Origin: Ichthyophis bannanicus | Lineage: Eukaryota; Chordata; Amphibia; Gymnophiona; Ichthyophiidae | DNA length: 64,000 nt | Direction of reading: 5' to 3' | Assembly: GCA_033557465.1 (NCBI GenBank) | Contig: CM066037.1 | Coordinates: 203,793,156 to 203,857,155, forward strand | Part shown: positions 43,803-53,700 of the stretch, piece after piece | Position numbering within the stretch: the stretch's first letter is position 1 | Layout of the letters: every line of letters begins with the position of its first letter | The notes under the pieces: model-generated | The model's database searches: none | What the model was told of the DNA's origin: nothing | Seen by the model: the letters and a program-made list of their open reading frames with translations, nothing else | Translations under genes and position numbers: made by a program

Positions 43803-44269
43803 AAGTTCAAAATGGTCTCTCTAGGACAGTGGTTCTCAACCTTTTTTGTACCGTGACCCCTTTTACCATTGGTCAACTTGTGGTGACCCCAATGATAAAA
43901 TCAAATGCGTCTCTCTTCCTTTACCGTTAACGCATTGTCGCTGTAATCATTTGTTGAATTATTAATATATTATAGGCCTTTGCAATATGTTTTTATTTAT
44001 AAAATTGACTTATTTAAACCACAATAATTAATCACAACAACAAGAAACAATATTTGATTTCAAAATTATGATGATTTTGTAGTCAAATCACTAATATGAA
44101 ATAAAATTATTTTTTCTACCTTTGTTGTCTGACCAATTTATTCTCTGATCATGCTGGTCCCGATCTGAGGCTTCTGCTTTCCTGTCTTCTCTTAGCTCTC
44201 TTTCTGTGGTCTATGGTCCATCTGCCATTTCTTATCTCTTCTTTCGTTTTCTTCACTTCTTTCCATCAG

Positions 44270-45000
44270 CCTATTTCCAGTCCCAGTAACCCTCCCCAGT
44301 ATTAGCCCCTTTCCTGTCCTCACTCTCAGTACCTTCCAATGTCAGCTTGCATTCCCATGACTGCCACTGGTGTCCATTCCCTTCCAGTCCCCCTCCTTCC
44401 CCGCTGACCAGTCCCTTCTGGTACAAATACCATGGCAGCCCCTCTCAGATCCACTCCCTTCCAGTTCCATTCTCCCATCCCCTCGTATCAGCCCATTTGT
44501 AGCCTTAGCCCCCAGTTTTCTTCCAGGGCCAGCAGCTCTATCCTCCCCTCCCCACAATCAGCCCATTCCCAGTCAAAGCCCCCCAATCAGCTCGCTTCCA
44601 GTGCTAGTCCCCCCTCAACCCCATTACCAGTGCTAGCCTCCCCTAATCAGCCCAATACCAATCCTACCCCCCATCAGCTCATTATCAGTCCTAGCCTCCC
44701 CTAATCAGCTCATTTCCAGTGCTAGTCCCTCCTCAACCCCATTACCAGTGCTAGCCTCCCCTAATCAGCCCATTACCAGTCCTACCCCTCCATCAGCCCA
44801 TTTTCAGTCCTAGCCTCCTCTAATCAGCCCATTTTCAGTCCTAATCTCCCTGATCAGCTCATTTCCAATGCTAGCCCCCCATCAGTCCATTCCCAGTCCC
44901 AACCCCCCCTTGATCAGTTTATTCCTAGTCCTAACCTTCCCTAATCAACCCATTACCAGTCCTAGCCCCCCCATCTGCGCATTATAATTCTAACCCGCAC
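44270..45000. repeat. C-rich tandem array in hAT element 2
   Basis: Drifting units of about 28-32 bp based on CCCATTACCAGTCCTAGCC; same theme as the array at 8460-9165. Confidence 0.75.
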
Positions 45001-45069
45001 TTTCTCTCCCCTCTGTCCAGCATTTATCCCCCGTCTGTCCATTATGTCCCCCTGTCTCTTCCCTTTGTC

Positions 45070-45600
45070 CATGTCAGCCCCCTCCCTCCATCCATCCATC
45101 CATCCATCCATCCATGTCAGCCCCCTCCCTCCCTCCCTGTCAGCCCTGCCTCCCTCCATCCATCCCTCCATGTCAGCCCCCCTCCATCCCTCCATGTCAG
45201 CCCCCCTCCATCCCTCCATGTCAGCCCCCCTCCATCCCTCCATGTCAGTCAGCCCTCCCTTCCCTCCCTCCCTCCATCCATCCATGTCAGCCCCCCTCTC
45301 TCCATGTCAGCCCCCTGTCCATGTCAGCCCCCTCCCTCCATCCATCCATCCATATCAGCCCCCCTCCATGTCAGCCCTCCCTTCCCTCCCTCCATGCATC
45401 CATGTCAGCACTCCCTTCCCTCCCTCCATCCATCCATGTCAACCCCCCTGTCTCCATGTCAGCCCTCCTGTCCATGTCAGCCCCCTCCCTCCATCCATCC
45501 ATCCATATCAGCCCCCCTCCGTCCATGTCAGCCCCCTCCCTCGCTTCCTCCCTCACTCCATCCATATCAGCCCCCCTCCCCCTTGTGAGCCCTGTTGCAG
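45070..45600. repeat. CCAT and GTCAGCCCCC tandem array
   Basis: CCATCCATCCAT runs mixed with ATGTCAGCCCCCCTCCATCC units. It generates long proline/serine frames on one strand that are not genes. Confidence 0.85.
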
Positions 45601-45640
45601 GTTCCCTGCTCCCTTCTCCCCATGTCTGTCTCCTTCTAGC

Positions 45641-45998
45641 GCATAAGTTGCTGCCGAGTCTGCTTCTCGGCATCGGCAAACTCAACCCCTCCCTTCTAAT
45701 GCAGCTGTGGCTCCCTGCCTCTTAGTGAACCGCAGCTGTGCCTGTAAAACCGTTGCGGAGCCTTTCTGTCTCCAAATGGGCTCCATGCAGCATTGTCCCG
45801 CCTCCAAAGGAAGTGGTAAACTTCCTTTGGAGGCGGGACAATACTGCACGGAGCCCGTTGAGAGACAGAAAGGCTCCGCAACGGTTTTACAGGCACAGTC
45901 GCTGTTCCCTAAGAGGCAGGGAGCCGCGGCTGCATTAGAAGGAAGGGAGTGAGTTTGCCGCTGCTGAGAAGCAGACTCGGCAGCGGCAGCAACTTGTG
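45641..45998. repeat. Long hairpin with arms of about 170 bp
   Basis: Arms meet at CCAAAGGAAG-TGGTAAA-CTTCCTTTGG (centre about 45815). Outer parts include GAGTCTGCTTCTC, paired with GAGAAGCAGACTC. Small mismatches occur throughout, so the two arms have started to diverge. Confidence 0.85.
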
Positions 45999-46094
45999 TG
46001 CCTTTTTTTTTTTTTTTAGGCGGAGTGAGGCGACCCTTGCTAAATCCTGTGGCGACCCCCATGGGGGTCGTGACCCACAGGTTGAGAACCGCTG

Positions 46095-47440
46095 CTCTAG
46101 GAGCTCTGCTGCCATACCTTCAAAGTCAGGATTGGCTTTGTTCTCTAGATCTCAAGGATGCGTATACTCATATTCTCATCCATCCAAATCCATTCAAGGA
46201 AAGCACTACGAATACAGGGCTGTTCCCTTTGGCATGGCTTCTGCGCCAAGAGTGTTCACAAAATGCATGGCTGTGGTAGCAGCATTTCTCCACACTCTGG
46301 TAATATTCGTCTTCCCTTACTTTGACGACTGGCTCATTCGAGCCCCTACAGTGCCAGAAGCCAGCTCTGCTCTGTTTCGCACAATGCAAATCCTTCAGTT
46401 CTTGGGAGTGGTCATAAACCTCCCAAAATCCAATCTTGCTCCCTCTCAGTCCCTAGAGTTCATAGGAGCTCATCTGGATACCAGACAAACAAGGGCTTTC
46501 CTTCTGCAGCCCCGCTGTCTTCGCATAGTACAACTAGCTTCCCAAGCAGTGCTCAAACCTTGTCTCACTGCTCGGGAAATGCTACAATTGCTAGGCCACA
46601 TGGCATCCACCGTGCATGTGGTTCCTTATGCTCGCCTCCATATGTGAGCAGCCCAGTGGACTTTATCCACTCAGTGGACACAGGCCTCAGGCGGCCTGTC
46701 GGACAAAATAACAAACTCAAATCGTCTTATTTCATCCCTCCAATGGTGGCAATCACCCAGAAACCTTCTGGTGGGGTCTCCTTTCCAGCAACCCCTATCC
46801 CAAGCCACCCTAACAACAGATGCATCACAGGTGGGATGGGGAGCCCACCTGCGCGATCTCTCTACTTAGGGTACCTAGACTCCACAGGAGGCCTGTCTTC
46901 ATATCACCCTCCTGGATCTAAGAGCAATCTTCTTTGCTCTTCGATTATTTCACGCCCAGCTCAGCTACAAGACAGTCTTAGTTCAACCGGACAATCAGGT
47001 AACTATGTTCTATGTGAACAACCAGGGCGGAACAGGCTCTCTGTCGCTATGCAACGAAGCTTTGCGACTATGGGCCCTCGCCAGAGAGCATCAGATTCAT
47101 CTCCGTGCGGTGTATTTTCCAGGCATCCAAAGCTCTTGGGCAGACAAACTCAGTCGAGTTCGGCTTCCACATGAATGGTCTGTCCATGCAGACCAGGTGG
47201 CCCAAATATTTCAGATTTGTGGAACCCCGGATATAGACCTCTTTGCAAGTCCGCTGAATGCCAAACTTCCCCAGTTCTGTTCCAGAATTCCGGCTCGATG
47301 TTGTCAGGCAAGGGACGCTTTCCTCCTCCACTGGGGTCAGGACTTCCTATATGCCTTCCCACCCATTCCCCTCATCCCCAAAACCCTATTTGAGCTTCAG
47401 GAAGACAAAGGTCATATGATCTTCATAGCTCCACGGTAAA
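46095..47440 (+). pseudogene. DIRS-8 RT (second part), RNase H and MT
   Basis: SLDLKDAYTHILIH is followed by a small deletion, then VPFGMASAPRVFTKCMAVVAA and FPYFDDWLI (Leu to Phe in the YLDD box). RNase H: LTTDASQVGWGAH, LLDLRA and PDNQVTMFYVN (TDNQ changed to PDNQ). MT: DLFASPLNAKLPQFCS and DFLYAFPPIPLIPK. TGA at 46646-46648 stands for a CGA codon, and there is a further stop near 46868. Confidence 0.83.
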
Positions 47441-47539
47441 CGTGGTACCCTCTGCTCCTACATCTCTCTCAAGCTCCGCCTCTGGAGTTGTGATCCGCTC
47501 CAGATCTTCTTTCCTAAGAAGATGGGATACTCTGGCATC

Positions 47540-48612
47540 CGAATCCCCAGTCTCTGCATCTCAGGGTCTGGTTGCTGAAAGCCTAGAACTTCAGGATCTT
47601 AACCTTTCCCAACAGGTAAAGGATATCCTTCATGCTTCTAGGAAACCCTCCACAAGACGCTTGTATGCCCTTAAGTGGAAAAGGTTTACCATATGTTGCT
47701 TGCAGAAGGGTCTTAACCCTCTTGCGATACCTCTGGAATCGATACTGGAGTATCTCCTTCATTTGTCAAATGCGGGTCTCAAGTCAAATTCAGTAAGAGT
47801 CCATCTTAGTACTATTGCAGCTTCTTACAAGCCTCTGAGTGAACAACCTATTTCCTCTCATAGCGAGATTTATGAGAGGCCTTCTTTTAACAAAGCCTCC
47901 CATTAAGCCACCACTGGTGGCATGGGACTTGCATCTGGTGCTCGGGCAGCTCATGAAACCACCCTTTGAACCATTAGCCACTAAATCTTTGAAATTCCTT
48001 TCTTGGAAAGTCAGCTTCCTCATTGCAATCACATCAGCACGCCGCATCAGTGAATTGCAAGCGTTAGTGGCTGATCCTCCTTATAGAAGGTTCCACCATG
48101 ATAAGGTAGTTCTTAGGACTCATCCACACTTTATGCCAAAGGTTGTTTCACCATTCAATTTAAACCAAGCGGTTTACCTTCCTGTATTCTTTCCGAGGCC
48201 TCATTCCTCCAGTGCAGAAAGGAACCTTTATACCTTGGACTGTAAAAGAGCTTTGGCCTTTTTCTTACAAAGGACACAGCAACATAGAAAATCTTCTCAA
48301 CTCTTTGTTGCTTTTGATCCTAGTCATTTGGGACTTCCAGTTTCCAAAAGAACTCTAACTGGATTGCTCATTGCATATCCCTTTGCCTATGAGAGTAAGA
48401 ACCTTCCTCTTGAAGGCCATGTCACAGCTCACAATGTGAGAGCCATGGCAGCCTCAATGGCTCATCTTCACTCTGTGTCTATCGACGACATCTGTCGAGC
48501 AGCTACTTAGGCTTTGGTACATACCTTCACAGCCCACTACTGTTTAGACAAGGACTCCCGCCGGGATGCCTTGTTTGGCCAGGCTGTTCTTCAACAGCTT
48601 TTGCAGACTTAA
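47540..48612 (+). pseudogene. DIRS-8 tyrosine recombinase (frameshift and stop)
   Basis: LNLSQQVKDILHASRKPSTRR, then a frameshift at about 47860 (short deletion in the SSHPLI segment). The first catalytic box is intact: SARRISELQAL, with CGC at the Arg codon. HNVRAMAASMAH is present, a TAG at 48508-48510 follows RAAT, then HYCLDKDS carries the Tyr. The stop is TAA 48610-48612. Confidence 0.84.
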
Positions 48613-48730
48613 TCAACGCCTACCCACCGTCCCTGGTAGGATGCCAGAGATCCATGGGGGGAAGTATGGCCCTTTCACAAGGCCTAATAACTTTCTGGGG
48701 CCATCTCCCTGGCATCTGCAGCTAGGGAGT

Positions 48731-48832
48731 CCCCATATGTGAAGACTACATTCCTGCTTGTTCCTGGAGATAGCGTAGTTACTCACCTGTAACAGGTGAT
48801 CTCCCGGAACAGTAGGAATTTAGTCTTCACAA
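48731..48832. repeat. ICR of DIRS-8
   Basis: CATTCCTGCTTGTTCCTGGA, ACTCACCTGTAACAGGTGAT, then CTCCCGGAACAGTAGGAATT; complementary to the left and right termini respectively. Confidence 0.86.
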
Positions 48833-48899
48833 CCCGCCCACCTCCCCTAGGAGTTGTATCTCTCTCTCTCCCTCTCTCTTTTTTGTCTCAGCTATAAAC

Positions 48900-49092
48900 T
48901 CAACTGGAGAGGGACAGTTGGAAAGGCGGGAAGGCAGCACGCAGGCACTGTGGGATGCTCCCAAAACCTTTCCTATTGGATGCTGGGGAGCTTTCCCGTG
49001 CAGGCTCCGTCGGTACCGATGATAACCATATGTGAAGACTAAATTCCTGCTGTTCCCGGAGATCACCTGTTACAGGTGAGTAACTACGCTTT
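48900..49092. repeat. Right ITR of DIRS-8
   Basis: Complement of 29466-29635, then ACCTGTTACAGGT (49065-49077) and GTGAGTAACTACGC. Confidence 0.87.
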
Positions 49093-49131
49093 GTAGACCT
49101 CTATCATATCTCCCCTCAGCCGTCTTTTTTC
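49093..49131 (-). repeat. CR1 tail, antisense, piece 4 of 4
   Basis: TAGACCTCTATCATATCTCC and CAGCCGTCTTTTTTCCA continue piece 3. After this the sequence changes to an L2-type tail. Confidence 0.75.
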
Positions 49132-49199
49132 CATGTTAAATGAAATCGCCTTGACATCTTGATAAGGCGGTATATAAAACCAGTTAAATACCAAAATGG
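49132..49199 (+). repeat. Short L2-type LINE tail
   Basis: CTTGATAAGGCGGTATATAA, then ACCAGTTAAATACC: an L2-like 3' end between the two opposing CR1 tails. Confidence 0.55.
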
Positions 49200-49663
49200 T
49201 AAAGGGGATGGATGGATATCCCTTTGAAGAGATGCTTAAAAGATTAGGGCTCTTCAACTTGGAAAAAAAACAGCTGAGAGGAAATGATATAGAGGTCTAT
49301 AAATTAATGAATGAAGTGGAGCGGATAAACATAGATTGGTTGATTACGCCATCAAAAAGTAGAAAGACTAGGGGACATGCAGTGAAGCTACAGTCCAATT
49401 CTGGAATTCATTACCAGAGGATGTAGTAAAAGCTGTTAGTGCTTGGTTTAAAAAACGTTTGAACAGATTCCAGAGGAAAGGTCTGTAAACCATTGAAGAG
49501 GACCTGGGAAATCCACTGCTTCTCACGGAGAAGCATTGTGGAACCTGTGTACGTTTTTGGAAACCAGGTACTGGATTGGCCACTGTTGGAAACAGGATAC
49601 TTGGCCACAGTCCAAAAACGTGATAATGGTGGAAAAACAAAATTTATTGATTTAAAAGACCTA

Positions 49664-49716
49664 TAGCCAACCCGACACAGGCCGTGTTTCGCAAACCTTC
49701 ATCAGGGGTTGTTCTG
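49664..49716 (-). ncRNA. Hammerhead ribozyme-like motif 4
   Basis: Minus strand: stem I CAACCC, CTGATGA (plus-strand complement 49699-49705), GAAA, stem III CAC/GUG with GGCCU loop, GUC triplet, then GGGUUG closing stem I. Stem II is very short. Confidence 0.65.
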
Positions 49717-50148
49717 GCAGGTACTCTATGCTAGATAGTGAAGACCCAACAGCTTATGGCCTTCACAGAAGATTATACTTGTAAAACTTGTCTAAACACT
49801 TGTCTAAACTAATGTCATAAATCGGTCCAGTTTGAGTGTACCATTATCTAAACCATGAGCTATTCGGAACCATATTTTTGTACCGTTGGAGACATCCCTT
49901 CATATCACTTAGGGCATTTCTAGGAAAGAAAAACAAAGTATTCTTCTGAATTCACGGAGTCAACACGGTGCACGCTTGATCATGAAGCCATAAAGTGGTA
50001 TGAAGGGATGTCTGCAGCGGTACTGGACCGATCTATGACATTAGTTTAGACAAGTGTTTAGACAAGTGTTTAGACAAGTTTTACAAGTATAATTTTCTGT
50101 GAAGGCCATTAGCTGTTGGGTCTTCACTATCCAGCAAGAGTACCTGAC

Positions 50149-50203
50149 AGAACAACCCCTGACGAAGGTTTGCGAAACACGGCCTGTGTCGGGTTGGCTA
50201 TAG
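50149..50203 (+). ncRNA. Hammerhead ribozyme-like motif 5
   Basis: CTGACGA at 50159-50165, GAAA at 50174-50177, stem III CAC/GUG, GUC ending at 50190 as the predicted cut, stem I CAACCC/GGGUUG. It is the inverted partner of motif 4. Confidence 0.67.
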
Positions 50204-50394
50204 GTCTTTTAAATCAATAAATTTTGTTTTTCCACCATTATCACGTTTTTGGACTGTGGCTTCGATACCAACGTGATTCCTTGCCTCCCTTGTGTGACTA
50301 ACAGGATACTGGGCTTCGTGGACCTTGGTCTGACCCAGGATGGCATTTCTTATGTTCTTGTATAAATAAAGATAAATCTGAGGCACTGGATGTA

Positions 50395-52200
50395 TCAGGG
50401 CAGTTGCAGGGGCGCTGGGAGGGGGGGTTTCCCCTTAAATGGGCGGTGAACAATTTCATATACTTGGGCATTGTGTTAACTAGGCAACCGCGAGAGTTAT
50501 ATGTGCGTAACCTGGAACGCGTTCTGGGTCATTTGCGGACCCAGTTGAAGGTGTGGGGGCCCCTTCTGCTTTCCCTGTTAGGGAGAGTGGCAGCGATTAA
50601 GATGGTGGTTTTACCGCGGATTTTATATTGGATGCAGACCCTGCCGGTTTGGTTGCTGCGTCGAGACTTACGGCGTTTAGAAAAAGTAATCCTGTTCAAT
50701 CAACTATTGGGGAAGTGGAGGGAGGGCGGGGATAGGGCTCCCAGATCTGGGGGTTTACGCCCTGGCCTGTCGTGCCCGACATCTCGGGGACTGGTTGGGT
50801 GGGACAGACATTTATATACCCAGGGCTTTTGAGGAGGGATTTGTGGCCCCCCAGACATTACTAGCGTTACTGCATGCGGAGAATCAGGGCCTTCTGAGTA
50901 GAATCATGGAGAGTGAGTTGTTCGGCTCGGCTAGGAGGACATGGAGGCAGCTTAATGTGTATTGGAATACACCTTGGAAGGTGTCGAGTTGGCTACCATT
51001 ACAGGGGACCGTCAACTTTACCCCGGGCTCGGAAACAGCGATGTTCCGAGACTGGGTAGGCCACGGCATTCGGAATATAGGGCATTTGGTGGAACCCTCA
51101 GGGAAATGTAAATTGTTTATTTCCTTGTGCTGCGAATATGATTTAACCTCCAGCCATTCCTTTGCATTTATGCAGATTTCTCACTGTGTCCTCGCTACCA
51201 GAGATGCGTTGAAGATAGAACGATCGGCGCAGATTTTGGAATTTTTTGACTTGGGCGGGGATAACCCGCCGTTGATAGCGGTGCTGAAATTACAGTTAGG
51301 TTGCTTTAGGATCACTCCAGACTATCAGAGAGTAGAGGTGGCATGGGAAGAGGAGCTGGGTTGGGAGGTGCCCCCTGGTACAGTCGCTAATGCCTTACGA
51401 CGGATAATTGAAATTGCAGAAGGGGCCCGCTGGAGAGAGGTGCAATTCCAGTGTATAACCAGAGCCAATTTTTCGCCCAGACGAGCGCTGCGAAGCCATA
51501 TAACCTTTGATGGTCGGTGTCCCCGATGTCAGGAACCTTTGGCAAATTTGTTAGATATGTGGTGGAGCTGTAAAGTACTTCGCTCTTATTGGGCAAAGAT
51601 AAGTACCTTTGTCAGTGGACAGCTACATCAGAGACTGAGATGGACCAGTTCTTTGGTTGTTTTGGATCAGCTTGGCCCTCCCCAACCTAAAGGGAAAGGG
51701 GAATGTCTATTGATACGCAAGGCATGTCTGGTGGGTAAGGGGCCAATTCTTTGTAATTGGAGTGAGCCGACTCCACCCACATTTTGGGAATGGTGTAATT
51801 GTTTTCACCAATTGATGCTTACTTGAATGGTGGAGGGCGCGGGGCAGTGTCAGGTGCTGCACAGCCTTTTTACTTGTCTGGGAACCTTATATCCAAAACC
51901 TAGGGGCTTGTAGTCATAATGAAATATTGCATGTTGGTAGCTGACTGTTGAATGTAGGGGTTTGTGGGAGAGGGATAGCGAAGTGTGAGAAGTAAATGGG
52001 GGCAAGTAGTTGGTAGCGTGGAGAGAGGTGGTGATTGGGTGGGGGGTGAGGGGGAGGATGGGATAAAATGTTAAAACCCACCTGTAACTGTAAAGTTTCT
52101 CCGGGGTGGGGATCAGAGTCCACCCCGCTCGGAGATGGAATGTACAATGTTTGATGGTTGTTGGTGGTTAATAAATAAAGTTTAAAAAAAAAAAAAATAA
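50395..52200 (+). mobile_element. L1-superfamily LINE, 5'-truncated
   Basis: C-terminal ORF2, a 3' UTR of about 350 bp (51830-52180), AATAAATAAAG, then an A-rich tail (from about 52180). The clade (L1 or Tx1-like) rests on the protein wording. No clear target duplication was found. Confidence 0.78.
50404..51826 (+). pseudogene. L1-type ORF2 C-terminal region (one frameshift)
   Basis: The first frame (to 50832) has FIYLGIVLTRQPRELY and LSLLGRVAAIKMVVLPRILY, equivalent to the L1 region after the polymerase domain. Near 50740 the reading moves to the frame of 50795-51826 (GLPDLGVYALAC is split by the shift). The C-terminal cysteine region reads CPRCQEPLANLLDMWWSCK with a Trp in YWAKI, the wording typical of L1 ORF2 ends. 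The endonuclease and RT catalytic parts are missing. Only one frameshift suggests moderate age. Confidence 0.82.
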
Positions 52201-53285
52201 AATAAAATAAGATTTTGAAATTGTCCTCAGTTCAGACTAGATCTGCAGCCAGGAGCAATGAATCCTTAATATTTGCTTGGGTTAGAAATGAAGTAAAAAT
52301 TTGCTTTTAAAGTTGGAGGGTCTTTTTCCTGCTTGGAATTGAACTAAGAATTTTATTTTAAAATTTCATTGTCTTTTTCCATAGTGTACTAATTCGGCTT
52401 AGTTTTATTTGTTTTATTGCAAGCAAGCCTCTCCCTAGGGGAGTGGTTGGTACACACAGCAACTAATACCAGTAAAATCTAGCAGAAAGCAGTTGCATTC
52501 TCTAGCACCCATGTGGAGCTGAATTCACTGCGGTACAGTATCTTCAGAGAAATAAGGATTCCTAGCTTCTTTTTTTATATTACCACTTCTTGGCTGTTTT
52601 TTGCCTATGGCTCTACTCTACCTGAAGTAATCTTTCATTTTCATGCTTATTCAATTTTACATTTGTGGGTGGCAACCTTATGCTTGGGTATTCTCAAGCC
52701 CTAATCTATGAAAATTAGTAAGAAGTGGAGAGATCCTTAATGCATTCAATAACTTCCTTTGAGATAAATTGCCCCTTATTTCATGTAATGTACTGCACTG
52801 TATGTTTGTCTTCTAGATTGTAAGCTTTACAAGCCGGGACTGTCTATTTGCGTGTCTGTACAGCGCTGCGTATACCTTGTAGCACCGTATAAATAATTAA
52901 TAGTAAATACATGACCCTAAAGGAAGATTCATAATATTGAATTTGTTACAGCGACAGAAACTATTACTGTGAAATGTATGCAGCAAAATCATGAATACTT
53001 TTCCCCCTACTAATAACAAAATTGTTAAAACATAATGATCATCAACTGAGCGTAAGAGGAATTTTCAATAAATGCCAGAATCCCATGAATCTGTTGCAAA
53101 TCACAACCTTCTCATCTGAAGACACTATATAAAGAACACTTAAAAGGAAAAAAAAAGGGGCTTATTTTTTTAGTAAAGGAACTTATGTCTACTAGATATA
53201 TGATGAACTTTAAACTCAGTTGAGGAAGAGTTTGCTTTCTACTCCAGCGGAAGACTAGATCATATACTTTCGGTGACGACATCAT
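52201..53285. other. Anonymous DNA with one SINE/LINE tail
   Basis: No gene is seen. At about 52787-52915 a tail reads AGATTGTAAGCTTTACAAGC, GGGACTGTCTATTTG and CAGCGCTGCGTATAC, followed by (AAT)n: a widespread vertebrate retroposon 3' end, class uncertain. The rest is AT-rich. Confidence 0.5.
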
Positions 53286-53700
53286 TCTCCAGGAGCAAGC
53301 AGGAAGTCAGTCCTCACATATGGGTGATGGCGCCGATGGAGCCCACGCGAAAGCATCTCCCCAGCTTTCAAAGAAAGCCTTTGGGAGATGCACCATACAT
53401 GCATGGTCCCCTTCTCGCTGAAGGGTGCCATCTTTCCTTAGTCTCCTTTTTTTCACAGAGCCCACCGGACGTCTGTACTGTTTCCCCAGAAAAAGTGTCT
53501 CATTTTTGTCTTAAATTATCCTCTTTCCAGTACGCGTACCGGTTCCTCTTCCCGCCCCCCAGCCATCTCGCCTCAGTGTCACTTCTCGGGTTTGTTTTTC
53601 TTGTTTTTTTCTCGAGATGTCCCTCAACTGGCGATTTTCGCCATTTTTTGGCTGGTAGGCTTTGGACCCTCGCCTGGGTTGAAGGGGCCTGTTTTTTCCT

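Larger units (their letters stand above)
43827..46094. mobile_element. Non-autonomous hAT-type element 2 in DIRS-8 RT
   Basis: Ends: CAGTGGTTCTCAACCTTTTT on the left and AGGTTGAGAACCGCTG on the right, inverted with one mismatch. 8-bp duplication CTCTAGGA at 43819-43826 and 46095-46102. DIRS-8 RT reads on both sides. Inside: AT-rich part, two pyrimidine-rich tandem arrays and a very long hairpin. No transposase; open frames in the arrays are low-complexity. Confidence 0.9.
29466..49092 (+). mobile_element. DIRS-8: full-length DIRS element carrying four further insertions
   Basis: Left ITR at 29466, gag 29876-30616 plus 42147-43225, RT-RH-MT 43226-47440 (interrupted), YR to 48612, ICR 48731-48832, right ITR to 49092. 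Its own sequence is about 5.6 kb; the rest is DIRS-9 (with DIRS-10 inside), a LINE tail and hAT element 2. On the right the CR1 tail resumes at 49093 with TAGACCTCTATCATATC, the next bases after piece 3. Confidence 0.85.
49602..50299. mobile_element. Penelope-like non-autonomous insert 3, inverted arms
   Basis: Flanked by AACAGGATACT at 49591-49601 and 50300-50310. The left arm starts CCACAGTCCAAAAACGTGAT; the right arm carries its complement (to about 50262), followed by about 37 more bases. Both arms include a hammerhead-like motif with an AATAAA on its 3' side. The centre (49740-50130) is itself partly palindromic. No coding. Confidence 0.78.
49204..50372 (+). repeat. CR1-type LINE 3' end, sense, split by a Penelope-like insert
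   Basis: 49204-49601 and 50300-50372 together form one CR1 tail. It encodes remnants of the terminal RT reading (LNLEKKQLRGN, NSGIHYQRM region) and ends TGGACCTTGGTCTGACCCAG then TTATGTTCTTGTAT. The insert carries an 11-bp duplication of AACAGGATACT. Confidence 0.8.

Noticed and set aside
45044..45725. Long proline/serine open frames on both strands
   Set aside because: They are produced by CCAT and GTCAGCCCCC tandem repeats inside hAT element 2; no domain and no codon structure.
11001..49092. LTR retrotransposon or endogenous retrovirus
   Set aside because: The terminal repeats are inverted, not direct, there is an ICR, and integration uses a tyrosine recombinase; no protease, integrase or envelope was seen.
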